Of a DNA stretch of 64,000 nt, positions 36,352 to 48,762 are shown piece by piece. The first letter of the stretch is position 1, and each line of letters begins with the position of its first letter. The stretch comes from Cranoglanis bouderius (lineage: Eukaryota > Chordata > Actinopteri > Siluriformes > Cranoglanididae). The notes beneath the pieces are model-generated. The model did no database searches, had not been told where the DNA came from, and was given only the letters and a program-made list of their open reading frames with translations. The DNA lies in the NCBI GenBank assembly GCA_023630585.1, contig CM042553.1, positions 20,421,020 through 20,485,019 of the forward strand. Direction: 5' to 3'. Made by a program: the position numbers and the translations under genes.

Positions 36352-36611
36352 CACATGCATAGCGGACGCGCCTGCACCCATGCAGAGCGAAGAAAAAAAA
36401 TCGTGCAAAGAAAATCTTGTCCATCCTTTGGAGAAGGATAAACAGAGCAGGACCTGACAGCCAGAAGAATGTGTGAGAGTTTGTTTCAGAAAGTCTGTGT
36501 GTACCTGTATGTAAGTGTGTTAGATCTGTCAGACCCTCTTTAAAATCGAAGTTTTAATTACTTAACAGATTAAGTACTAAAATGCATTTGAATGCATTTG
36601 CAGACGTGTTT

Positions 36612-36622
36612 TGTGTGTGTGT

Positions 36623-36659
<37 letters not shown>
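36612..36659. repeat. (TG)n microsatellite
   Basis: TG units with one TATG interruption; opposite orientation to the CA arrays before it. Confidence 0.95.
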
Positions 36660-36660
<1 letters not shown>

Positions 36661-37675
36661 CATATAAACAACGAAAAAAAATCAAACTTTCTTTTTCCCC
36701 CCAATAACTTCAGATGTTTCAGATTAATATTCATGTATGCAGTCGTTTTTTGTTTTTTTTTCCTCTTGTTACTGTTATTTAGCCGGATTTGCTTTTCTTA
36801 ATTGACTGGCTCTACCTTAAACACCCAACATAAAAATAAATAAATGGTACCTTTACAAATCCCAAATGGATGTAGTGTCCAGCATAACATCACTGAATAA
36901 TCACTAACATCACTAAGTAATAATTAACTTTGACTTTTAGGACACACTTTTATATATTTTATTACAGTTTACCTACTATTGGCAATTAAATAAGGAAAAA
37001 TAAATAAATAAACAAGTGTCCATCAAGTCCCTAAATCTCTCTTCATCTATAGTCTCTGATTATAACGGGACTTTTATTAAAGGCACTTGTTTTGTTTTTT
37101 TTAATATAATAAACAGTCACAAACACTCCACAGTTCACGTATGCCTATTTCTCTAAATTTAACTAACCGCTGAAAAACTTTCGATGAGCCGCGTATACCG
37201 ACAATGACGTGTATTTATTCACTGACACACAAAACACCCCCCCAAAAGTTTCACGAACGTGTGTTTCAGCAGACTTGCGTAAGGCGACTAAAAGTAGACG
37301 GTGGGATCATACGCTCTAAAACTGTAAATATGATGAAAATTCAAGTATCATTCTAGCTGTGAGATCGGGCCTGACAGCTCCCGCGTGTGTTCTCATATAT
37401 ATGCGAGCTTGTGACAGGAGTCCGCTCTTTGGCAGGCCAAGCTTGTATTCGCTGAAAATGTCTGCCGCGTCGTTCCGCCCTGCTCTGCTGCAGCGGTGAT
37501 CGACTCGTCAGCCTGCCTGCCTCGGGCCTGTCCATCTGAGGGGCTAAAGGCTCCTCTCTCTCTCTCTCTCTCTCTCTCTCCCCATCTCCCTTTCTCAAGT
37601 CTATTGCAATTCACAATTCATCTCTTACAAAATGTCAGAAAAAACTGAGGCCAAGACAGTTGTTGTGTAGGAGAG

Positions 37676-37677
<2 letters not shown>

Positions 37678-37732
<55 letters not shown>

Positions 37733-37772
37733 AGAGACACAGACACACACACAGACACAGACGCAGACACAC
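37678..37772. repeat. (CA)n/(CAGA) compound repeat
   Basis: A pure CA block to about 37727, then degenerate CACAGA units. Confidence 0.93.
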
Positions 37773-38074
37773 AGAGCTCTCCTGCTGACACTCATCACAC
37801 CGACACACTCAACATTCATTCGAACAATCAAGGAAATATTTTTAGATTCAATCAGAGGGAGAAGAAAGCAGAGAAAGAGAATGAAGGGATCGTACACATC
37901 ACATGTAGAGAGAGAAGAAGGTTATGCATGTTTACTTAACAAGTAAGATCTCAAAACACTCGGTAACAACACCGTGCACTTCTCACTAACACCCATCTGA
38001 TGGTAATGATACCTCTGTAAATCAACACCCGGAAATGTCGAGAAAGTCGCCAGCTCCAGATGTCGTCCTTGGTG

Positions 38075-38077
<3 letters not shown>

Positions 38078-38125
<48 letters not shown>
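38078..38125. repeat. (CA)n microsatellite
   Basis: About 24 CA units. Confidence 0.95.
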
Positions 38126-38126
<1 letters not shown>

Positions 38127-38276
38127 TTCTGTTGTTGAGAGTCTGCCTCTTGGGCCGAGTCCTTTCCATTTAAGCAGCCAGCTCTCTCTCTCTCTTCAGG
38201 ACGCCAGGCGTTTGCAGAGAGCTGTGATTTTTCCAGCAGGAGCACACACAGCTTCCTCTAGCTCTGAAATCACTCC

Positions 38277-38278
<2 letters not shown>

Positions 38279-38317
<39 letters not shown>
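38279..38317. repeat. (TG)n microsatellite
   Basis: About 19 TG units, in inverted orientation to 38078-38125 with a 150-bp spacer. Confidence 0.95.
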
Positions 38318-38319
<2 letters not shown>

Positions 38320-38847
38320 ACCTCGGGCTGCCTCAAAGGTTGCCTTCAACCCGAGTAGGTGCTGCCACAACCCCGAATTTTATAAAGACGATGCAAAAAT
38401 AAGAATTTGACATCTTTGGTTCCTCACAGATAGACATGATTGATCTTCGCTAAAAAAAGTGACACCGTCATGATATTACTCTGTACAAAACTGCTCATCA
38501 AAAATATCTAGAAGGAAGTTTAGCCTTGTTAGCAGCCAGAAACCTCTGAGTCATCCGTCTGGTTTCTAACCAACAGACAAAATGTTGGATTAAACTTTAA
38601 TGTTGTGCTCGTCAAGAAAATGAGGTGTAGTTTGTATCAGTGCTACTTCACCATTTGGTCAGTATGTAAGGAATAACACATTTAGGGGCAGGCTGATACA
38701 GGAAAGTCATCAACAACAGGGTGGTGTGATGTGGCATGCTGTGTAACATGGCATGTTTTGTGTTACAGAGCGCTTACACTGGAGACTCCTTCCATAAAGG
38801 TTAAATAAACGTCTCCTGACAGAAAACATCACTATATCAACGATTTA

Positions 38848-39577
38848 CACCGTCCCCTCCAAAACTATTGGAACAGCAAGGCCAATTCATTTTTGTTTTG
38901 AAGACACTTGGGTTTGAGATCAAAAGATGAATATGAGAAGAGAGTTTAGAATTTCACCTTTTATTTCCTGGTATATATGTAAAATTTGTTAAACAGCAGA
39001 GCATAGCATATTTTGTATCAGGCCACCTAATTTGTAGGTGAGCAAAACTATTGGAACATGTGACTGACAGGTGTTTTTTGTTACCCAGGTGTGTCCTTTT
39101 AGATTTTGGATCAAGACAACGATCCAAAACGCACCGCCAACTCGACAAAGGACTTTTGAACCCAGTTGAGCAGCATTTCACCTCCTGAGGAGGAAACCCC
39201 CTGAAACAAACAACAACTGAAAGAGGCTGCGGTAAAAGCCCGGAAAAGCAACACAAAAGAAGAAACCAACAGTTTGGTGATATCAGTGAGTCGCAGGTTT
39301 GATGCAGTTATTGCAAGCAGGGGATATGCAACCATATATTAAGTGTTATTTACTGTAATTGACTTCAAGACATACCTGTTCCTATACTTTTGCTTGCCCC
39401 AAAATCGGGTGGTCTGATACAAAAGGTTCTAGGTTTTATATTGTTTAACATGTCTAGATGTAAATACCAGGAGCTCTTGTCTCATGTCGATCTTTTGGGT
39501 TTCCATCTCAAACCCCTTGGTGTATAGCATAAACAAATGAATTGGCCTTGCCGTTCCAATAGTTTCGGAAGGGACTG
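38848..39577 (-). mobile_element. Tc1-like deletion derivative
   Basis: About 730 bp between TA at 38846-38847 and TA at 39578-39579. The ends are inverted repeats: CCTCCAAAACTATTGGAACA and, at the other end in reverse complement, CTTCCGAAACTATTGGAACG, both followed by GCAAGGCCAATTCA. The plus strand around 39110-39330 retains a decayed transposase tail resembling DQDNDPKRTANSTK and later SVSRRFDAVIASRG, so only the region after the second Asp survives. It is not autonomous. Orientation of the remnant is plus; the strand given here is nominal. Confidence 0.85.
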
Positions 39578-39656
39578 TACATTTTAATTTGTTTCTTATA
39601 ATCCTTAATCTTAGAACGTATCAAAATGAGCACATTAATATAAACCTGCTGTTATA

Positions 39657-40041
39657 CAGGGGTGCCCCAAAAGTCTCCACACACTGGCGAAATTAGCACT
39701 TTTTTTTTTTTTAGCAAAATGTCTTATAAAAGACATTTCTTCTGGTATATATATATATATATTTATTTATTTTTATTTTTTCAGACAGCTTTTAAGAATG
39801 CCTTTGACAAAAGAAGAATCATTCTCATGGCTGGATCGGGAGGCTGCCGAAAAGTTGCGATGGGCATGCAATTACATGCATAACACCAGATGTGTTAACC
39901 CGAGTTCATCTTGAGTGGGAGAGACAACTCCGTGTGTTTACAACGAAACGGAAATCTTGTAGATGATGTTTTGTAAATAAAGTTACATTTTGCTGAATTG
40001 TGTTAATTTCCCCTATTTATGGAGACTTTTGGGACACCCTG
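39657..40041. mobile_element. short mariner-type element (MITE-like)
   Basis: A 385-bp element between TA at 39655-39656 and TA at 40042-40043. Terminal inverted repeats read CAGGGGTGCCCCAAAAGTCT and, at the right end in reverse complement, CAGGGTGTCCCAAAAGTCTC. The interior has a TA tract at 39750-39763 and a short open stretch (MPLTKEESFSWLDREAAEKL) that I cannot assign. It is probably a deletion derivative of a TA-targeting Tc1/mariner-superfamily transposon. Confidence 0.8.
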
Positions 40042-40315
40042 TAGAAAATTAATCACCTTCTGACCAATCAGAATCAAGCATGCAACACTGCTTCCTTGCT
40101 ACTGGAAAATGCAGTTTTCTACTTTTGCGCAGCGTCGACTTTCAACACTGAGTTTTACATATAAGATTTTTATTTTTTTTTTTTACCCTGCAAGGAGTGT
40201 CAATGTCAGCTATTCCTGTTACACTGAGGGCACACACGGGTTTGTTATCCCTGCAGCGAGAGGTTAAAAATGAGCCTCTGGATGGGCGGTGAGTAGGAAG
40301 GGCCTCCAGGGATGC

Positions 40316-40348
<33 letters not shown>

Positions 40349-40756
40349 AGCTTGTTCAAATGTCCTCTTCAAGTCCTGATATTGCTGTTCCACGTGAGAA
40401 TGTGAGCACAGGCTTGGAGACGCGATGGTAAAAGGACTGATTCCTTCACGTGGATGGAATCAGTCCATCCCAACGGACATGTGGAGAATATTGGGAGGCG
40501 TGGCAGATCGGCAGAAAATGTCGCTCTCTGGGTGAGAGTTGTGAGAGAGGCTAGGCTGGTTTGGGTGGTGGAAAGAGTAAAGAGGAGAAAGGAAGGGAGT
40601 GACAGTCAGTTTTCTCCCACTCAGCTGCCACACTGCCAAGCGGCCCACAGAAGTGCCAGTCCACCACAGCATGCTGATGATCACTGACTGGAGTCCATCT
40701 GCTTCTATAAACCACCACAGAACCACCGCTGATCACATCCTCATCTCAACGGTAGT

Positions 40757-41075
40757 GTTCGTCTCGATCCTGATTGGTCAGAGGGTGTCATTTTCTATGT
40801 TATTTTCTATAACAGCAGCTCTGACAGCAGTGCTGGCTGTAATTCATATTGCAGGTTTATATTAATGTGCTTGTTCTAATACGTTATCGTTTCTATAGTA
40901 ACAGCTCATTCACAACAGACAATCTACAGTATCCAAGTCTAATAATAAACAGATTAAAAAAAAAAAAAACGTTATTTAACAAAGAAAAATGTGTAATTGT
41001 TGATATGGTGAAGTTTCCTTTTTTTAAAAAACATTTTTTATGGAAGGAGTCTCCAGTGTCAGAGCTTTGTAACAG
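40757..41075 (-). repeat. same repeat family, reverse copy
   Basis: Begins with CTCGATCCTGATTGGTCAGA and ends near GGAAGGAGTCTCCAGTGTCA. These are reverse complements of the landmarks in 38689-40093. It is uninterrupted except for a poly(A)-like run at 40953-40968. Confidence 0.75.
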
Positions 41076-41796
41076 TCAGTAAGTTCCAGTGTACGGTTTC
41101 TAAGCTGTACACTGGCCCCCGTTTACGGCTGCTATGTTGTAAGTAAGAACAGGAAATAACTTACCACACAACATAAAACTATAACTATAAATGGATAAAA
41201 CGTATGACATGTCAATCATTAATCAATTAGAAAACATTTCAGGATGTGCTGATATTGAAAAAACTTTCATCACGCTTCAACACACCACCCTGTCCTTGAT
41301 TATTTTCTTACTTCTTACACACACACGCTTTATTGGTCACCTTTTAGGTGTAGAGTCAGAGAGCACATTGTGCGTTAATTGTCCTCTAGTCTTAATCAGT
41401 GTCAGTTTCTGACCATTTAACTGGAGACATTTGGTTGGTGGACTGTGTCTCACCCCAACAACACCGCTGTACCCGATACACGCGTACCGGCACCACATAC
41501 CGCGACTGAGAACGACCCAGCACCTAAATATCTGCTCAGCAGTGTTTGTCTGATTAACCGGTAACTATAATAGTTAAGCAAGCTCTCTAACTCTAATTGA
41601 CCAAATCACTGAGTAAACTGGTCACAGTGTAAGACTTTCTAGAAGATTCTGCACATTCTATAGACAGTAAAGGCGCTCCGTCATTAAATTTCACACACTG
41701 ACGTGTTCATCCCAGTTAATGCACTTTCATCCCATTTAATGCAGAAAGGCAAACAGCCTTACAGGCATGTCTATCAGAAGATAACATCATGAAAAT

Positions 41797-41831
<35 letters not shown>

Positions 41832-42115
41832 AACACCACATGTATTGTACATATGTGCAATTACAAAGCTGCGCTCAGAGCACACACCAATTTGCCTCTC
41901 AGAGGAGAAAGTACATAATTCCAAGCATAAAAGAACTTTCTGCTGAACAAAATTAAATGAAACCTATGGAACAGAGGTAGGCGGCGTTATTGGCAGTCAA
42001 GGGGAAAGTGCAGAATCCATTATGTGCTCCAGCACAGCATGTGTACAACCCTGTCAAACCAAGAACACATTACTGCCCTGCTTTTTTATTTAACCATGGT
42101 ATATTCAAATCTGCA

Positions 42116-42118
<3 letters not shown>

Positions 42119-42155
<37 letters not shown>
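42119..42155. repeat. (TG)n microsatellite
   Basis: About 18 TG units. Confidence 0.95.
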
Positions 42156-42159
<4 letters not shown>

Positions 42160-43121
42160 TCATTTACAACTCCATCATCAAAAATGTGCAGCAATACACA
42201 CACTACACAAAAGTGGAAGATAATGCTAGTTCAAGGAAAAGGAAAACAAAAACAAAAAAAACACCAGAGTTGCCACAAAAACAGCCTAGCACATGGAAAC
42301 AGTCCAGTTTACTTAATAATCACCGGCTCCTCCGATTATTTTAGCCAACTAGTCATTCTTATATCCGTGCACAAGTCCGAGGTTCAGAGTTCACCTAGAT
42401 AAAGTTGGCGCAAAGGGAAAGTAACCACTACCATGTTCTTTTTACATCCTGCGTCCTTTCGCATTCCATAAACTAGCTTTTTCGCTGGTCGCATTTTATT
42501 TGTGTTTGGTCCGACTGCCATTTTAGCCCAAGAAGCAGGAAAGTGTATTTGTCGCGTTGTCGCCCATGTTGTCACATTCACTTGACACATCAATACTGAG
42601 CATCTTGTAAATCCAAACCTAAGAAACAAATCTAGAAACAGTGCTGTTCAAAAGTAAGGAAATCGTGCCCTCAATAATATAAAGGCCACTGTGTTGAAGA
42701 CGCATATATGAAATGATTCGAATATGATGCAACTCCATTGTCAGTAAACACCGTCATTTGTAGAAATCTGTGAGGGAAAAATGATATAGAGCGCAGCAGG
42801 ACGATGTACACCAGGTTCCCAGCACAAAACTGCGTAAAACAGGCAGTACTCCAGATATTAGGGCTGGAAACCTGTGATGCAGAGCACTGCAGAAAATCAC
42901 TGATTAAGCTGTAACATCATGAGTGATGTTATAATTATATATAATAATATAACAATTGAATAATAAGTTCATGTCGAGAATGACTCAGATTTGGGAAGTG
43001 GCGATCAAATCATGAGGCAATGTAAAAACAAACAAACAAAATAAAAACCAAAAAACAATTGAGAATAGTGAGGAAAATCATTCACGCCATTTAATGGAAA
43101 GTTTAGGGGATTTATGCTACA

Positions 43122-43129
<8 letters not shown>

Positions 43130-43209
<80 letters not shown>
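43130..43209. repeat. (TA)40 microsatellite
   Basis: Uninterrupted TA dinucleotides over about 80 bp, the longest AT tract in the window; potentially cruciform-forming. Confidence 0.95.
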
Positions 43210-43213
<4 letters not shown>

Positions 43214-43252
43214 GTCACTTTGGGGGGATATATAGAAGCACATTGGTGCCAT

Positions 43253-43490
43253 GTAATTACAAGGAAAGCGTGTAGTTATTACAAGAAAAGCATCCCTTTA
43301 CTACGAGCGAAGCGTCCTGTTACTACATCTCATAATGCTTTTCTTTTAGTAACAAGATGTTTCTCATAGCAACAAGATGCTTTCTCCTGTAATGAGATGC
43401 TTTTCTTATAATAACGATGCTTTTCACGTAGTAAGGAGGTGCTTTTCTTTTTGTAACGAGATGTTTTTCACATAATAACGAGATGCTTAT
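43253..43490. repeat. palindromic degenerate minisatellite
   Basis: Left of about 43330 the unit reads TTACNAGAAAAGCATC and to the right its reverse complement, GATGCTTTTCTNGTAA. Units are 18-24 bp and recur about three times on the left and about seven times on the right with mismatches. A long TA tract lies immediately to the left (43130-43209). Confidence 0.75.
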
Positions 43491-46107
43491 GGGGATTTTT
43501 TTTTATTTTTATGTTTTGCATGGAAGCAATGAGCTTCTGTAGGACCAGACTAAACAACTAGGAGAAGATTCAGGCCTGAGGCCACTATTTTCAGCTGAAA
43601 AAACAAAAACAAAAAACACATCACAAATGACATGTTTAAGAACATTAGCTCTCAGCACTTAAATAAAAACAATATGCAGCCTTTTTGACTGGGCACAAGC
43701 TTCTTCCCTTCCTAGCTCAGAGTGCCGTTATTCCCGGCCACAGCTGAGAGTAAAAACACAGAATTCCAGTCTCTGAGCTATTTTATGAGGAAAAGTGAGT
43801 TTCAGATCAGTGTGTGAGATCCCTCAAATCTCTAGACAGCGAGCACTTCAATTATGAGCCACAAAGCCTGACGTATGAAAAATCTATAAAAGGTCTTTAG
43901 CTGTGACTTATATACTGTTGCGTCTGAGTTTAAGAGTTTTTACACAACCACCAAACTCACTCTCACTCTCTGACACAGTTACACACATGACAAATGAGAA
44001 AAACGTTGCTTGATTGGCTGTTCAAAGCCATCAGAAAAGCCCCATCTGAACAGCAGCATGTAATTCACAGGAGCATGAGTGAGATTACATTTGAGACATG
44101 GGAGCGTGTGCATTATTGATACACTGCCTATGACAAAGAAATCTATATTCTCCTTCCATCACAGCCGCCCCCCCTGAACGACGCTGTCAGAAGCTATATG
44201 CTTCAGCGGGGGAAAAAAGGAAAGGAAAGCGCCTATACTTCACGGCATGCGACGTGACGCTATCGTACACCATACTAATAGCACTCCTTCCCATCAAAGC
44301 TACATAATACAGCTCTCACTGTAGCCTGAGGAAGACTTTTCCTCTGCGTCCTGTCTTCCTTCAGCTTTTGTATGAAGCTGAGCTAATGTACTGTGCAAGT
44401 CAGTTTCCAGCACTACTCTCCCTGGGCAAGGTCAGGCTCCGAATAACGGCGCATCTACATTGTTCATTAGCTTTCTTCAGGAGAGGTTCCTTCTCCGCTG
44501 CAACGTACGTCAGAGTTTGGCAGTTGGTTTCAGAAAACATATTCAGCTTAAATACTAACTAGAGTAAAAGTGTGGATATAAACAAGAATGCAGTGTTTAC
44601 TGGTTACTATGTCCTAATGCTCATCAAATCAGCTCTTACACTGTTTGGTAATTAGCTTAAAAAAGATTATTTAGGAGTGATAAAACAGGGAACACACCAG
44701 GGCCCTCATTTATCAGCATTGTGATTAAAAGGTTCGAAATTGTTTCTTACACAAAAGTCTCACATGTACAATATAATAAACAACTAACCGAAAAGTTCAC
44801 TGCACAGTGGCATAGTCATTGAGCTCATTTAAATAGACACACACACATTTAACCAAGTATGGTGTGTTGGCATGGTTTCAAAGGGTACCTAAAAATAAAT
44901 AAATAAATAAATAAATAACTCTTGGAGGCTGCCGTTTGATTGGACCATTGCACTTCTATGAAATACTTTGACACAATGGGATTCTCAGAGTAAGATATAA
45001 AGATAATCACTTTTTTTTTTCTTTTCTTTTTGTTATTTAACAAAAGTTAGCCGTGGTAGAATTGAGGAGACTGTAGTGCGCATATAGACATGGTTTTACA
45101 ATAATCACCAGGCGGTTTGGGGGGAAATCTGGTTTGTTTCAGTTAAATGTAGACACTAAAAAACTGGGACGCAGGAAAGTAGAACTAAAAGTAACGCTTC
45201 AGTTTCCCCAAAGCGGTGGTCACTGAACGACCCCTGAACTTTTTTTGGTGTCATTCCTGATAAAAAAAATAGTTAACTGATATATGTGTCTAATGTTAGC
45301 CAAGTCGAACATACACTGATGTATTTTATTTCATATCAATAAACTTAAAACATTCTTTATTTGGCCCGACTGAAAGCTGATGATGGCAGTCACTAATGTG
45401 ACCAGGGAGAAGCAGGCAGGGCTTCCAGGCGGGTCAGTTAACATGGGAGAGCTCAAACACCTAAACAACTGTCAATAAATCCTGATCATTCCACAGTTTT
45501 TATCAGAGGGGAAAAGTCTGCTGTTTTTGTGTATTTCTGAGTGACGACTTAAAAAGCAGCGTACGTCATTGTTAAACTGTGTATTTCCTATGCTAAGTGT
45601 GTGAAGGTTGGCAGGTCTGCTAGTACACAACTTTAAGAAAATTATTACACTGACGCAGAGCCAAAACGTGATGCCCAACCCATCAAAGACTAATTGTACA
45701 CGTTTAAACCGATCTTCCAGAGAAAAGAAACCAAGAAAATGACAGATGTCCCTCAGAAAAGCAGTACTTGAGTTTGTATTGTAATTGACAGAGAAACTTA
45801 ACTGCTTCCTTAGATCAATGTGAGGTCAAAAGCACACAGGGTCAAACAGAACTCAAGCGTGTTGGTGTAAGACGAAGGCATCGGAGGCAGTGAAATGGAC
45901 AGTAGTGGTGTCCATCAATGCACCGATCAATTTAATTACCAATCACTCCCTCCTTTGGGGTTTAAGCATTGCTTGCAATAGCAATATGGTTTGAGCCAGA
46001 TTAGCTTAATGATTAGCAGAGAGGAGTAGGGGGCTATAAGCTGACTGAACACACTTCTTGTAGAGGGGTCTGAATCACAAAGCATTCTGTCAGAAAAGCA
46101 ACAAAAA

Positions 46108-46110
<3 letters not shown>

Positions 46111-46143
<33 letters not shown>
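46111..46143. repeat. (GT)n microsatellite
   Basis: About 16 GT units. Confidence 0.95.
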
Positions 46144-46144
<1 letters not shown>

Positions 46145-48715
46145 GCCTTCCTGCTCATCCATCATCATCACCCACTACATCAGTCCATTAGTTGCACCAC
46201 ACAAATTAATGACGTTCTGAGTGGCTGTGATAAATGTCGCATGAGAGGATGCAGAGGCTCCGATCTGCTAAATCCCTCTTCTCTCGCTCGCCCGCTCTTT
46301 TTCTCTCCGTCCAACATCTGGGGAAGCGAGTCTGCAGTCTGTCCCAGTCTTTGAGGCTGAGCAAGAGCACTGAGTCTTAATGACTGGGTCATTATCTGTG
46401 AGATGGTCACTCAAAGCTGCTCTACAGGCAAACGGATAAGCGCCAGCAGCCAGTTCCTCAGATAACTGGCCCACTGCTGGAGCCAAATTGTGCCAAAAAT
46501 GACAAAAGGAGAGAGAAGGAGAGATGGAGAGAAAGACGGTGGGGGTACAAGGGAGAGAAAAAGGCTTATTGGTATGCACTGCCATTTCCTGCATTTCGTT
46601 GATGAGGCAGAACTCACATCTTAACAAGCAAGAAGGGAGTGATCAGGAGCCATTGAGGAAAGCGAGAAGGGGAGGGAGGCAGGGACGGCGCAAGCGAAGG
46701 CCATTTTCTCAATCACTCTCTCATTCCTGATTCCCAGCAGCCCTAGAGAGAGCGAACGGAGGCCGCAGCGGTAATCAGATCTGAAAAGGCTGTGAATGAA
46801 TGAAGAGCTCTGCTATTCTCACACTTTCCTTCTCACTTTCCATCTATCCATCTTTTTACATGTGTCTGGTCTGTGGACAGAAGAGTGCATTCAGGCATTC
46901 CTCTCATCCTGACATGAGGCATCCTGGTCAAGGATCTCAGCCAGATGGAAGAGCTTCTTGTAAGTGTGGGAGGGAATAACTTTCCATGGGTTATGGAGAG
47001 AGCTGTAATTCTCCACTACCCTCCAGCAGGCTGTAAATAATGAATCACGGATTTCTAAATGACACTGTTTAGTGTATGAAGTCCTGTGGAAGGTGTTGAC
47101 TTTGATCATGGCTCACTATTTAGTCACAATGCTGCCACTGAGTGGCTGGGGAGGACAAGGAGCATGGAGGTTAGGGCATCTATGCTTGAGAAGAGTTACA
47201 AAAGGAGTTAGAAAAAAAGAAACAGCATCAGATTACTCAACGAAATCAGAGCTTACCAATCTAGATCTTGGGGAACCTTAGTGGATTTGAATTCTAGCCC
47301 TGATCAACAAGGCATCATATTCAGTATTCTCTGGCTTCTTGATTAGAAAACTAGTTAATACACACTGTAATACAATATTCGATAGTCAGGCTAGGGAGGA
47401 TTGTACCATGCTTGCTTCTCCACATCAAAGAACCCCCACAGGGACCAGCAGCAAAGGGCACATCGAGTTTGAAACTTTGCTTGTGGATGGTTTCCGGCAG
47501 GCTGGTTAGCGTCAGTTCATCAAGGAGGCACTTCTTAAATTTGCCCCTGAAATATTTTTACCACCCCTCTCTCATACTTTAACACAAAACCACTGGAAAA
47601 AGCCTTCCTCCCCCTGTCTCCCCTTCTCGGTCTCATATCTGTTCATTCCATCCGTCTCCATTTCCTCCAGTTGTGAGCCTCATGTCAGGTCCATTTTAGG
47701 TCCAGTGTCCGGCCAGCAATACGTGACTTTAACCAAGCTTTAGTTTTAGTGTACTGAAGGAAGGAGGCTCCTGGATGTTTTATAGGCTGCCGTGTGTCCA
47801 AAGTGGAAAATCAAAGGCAGCTGGCAGCAGGAGGGTTCCCCTCTTTTCGTCTCATTCTCTCCCTCTCTCCCAGTCCCCTGCTGTGCTGGAATCCCTCCCA
47901 GGTCCATCTGGGTTGTAGGTGTAAGGGGGCACCTGGCTCATAGCTTAAAGTGTTACCTCAACAGATGGTTACAGCAAAGAAGAAAGTGGAGATAGGGGGG
48001 AAAACAGCAGCTTTCCAAATATCCCAACTGAAGCACCGGCTTGAGGTTTACAAAATAGTAATAACAGTCATCATAATGATGAGGATGATGGCAGCAAATT
48101 AGCAAGTCAAATAAGCAATGAGGCTGCAAGCAGGTGATGCTTCTGAGCCTGCTTTGATCTTACTGGCAGAGAAAAAGAGTTTTCAGCTCTGAAATGAACA
48201 CTGAAGGCGGGGGCAGGACGGCACCAAACTCTTCTCAACCATGTTCCAAACTAAGCTGTTCTTACTCACTCCTACGTCTCTTTCATTTAAAACGGAGCCA
48301 GCAAAAACGAAGAACCACTGTTGTCATGTACATGAACCAAATGGCCTCTATTAAATGCAGCATTTTGAAATATGGTGTATTATTTTTCCACTCACTCCTT
48401 TTTGGGTTTTTGCCTGCCCCGAGGTTACTCATCTGGCAATAATGATGCATGCAATTTCCTGGCAGGCTCATTTTGGAGACAGGCATGCGATGGATGGCAT
48501 GAACAGTGCCGGGAGGAGGAAAGTGCCAGAGATGTGTAACCAGTACCCTGGCTTTGGTGCTCCCTAGTGATGAAAGCATCTGATGCACTATCATACAAAA
48601 ATTGATTGCACTGTCCGGTTCTCATGAATCTGAAGCCAGATCTTTTCTCAAGATGTGAACAGGCGGTGTGTGACAGGGTTGGAGGGGGAAGAAAGAGGGA
48701 GAGGACAAGAAATGA

Positions 48716-48716
<1 letters not shown>

Positions 48717-48758
<42 letters not shown>
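48717..48758. repeat. (TG)n microsatellite
   Basis: About 21 TG units followed by GCGTGCGCG. Confidence 0.95.

Positions 48759-48762
<4 letters not shown>

Larger units (their letters stand above)
38689..40093 (+). repeat. older interspersed repeat, split by two insertions
   Basis: Three pieces (38689-38845, 39580-39654, 40044-40093) align in order with a related reverse-orientation copy at 40757-41075 and partly with 59426-59905. Shared landmarks are ACTGGAGACTCCTTCC, GCACATTAATATAAACCTGC and CTTCTGACCAATCAGAATC. The gaps are filled exactly by the Tc1-like element (38848-39577) and the mariner-type element (39657-40041). No coding capacity was seen. Confidence 0.75.
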
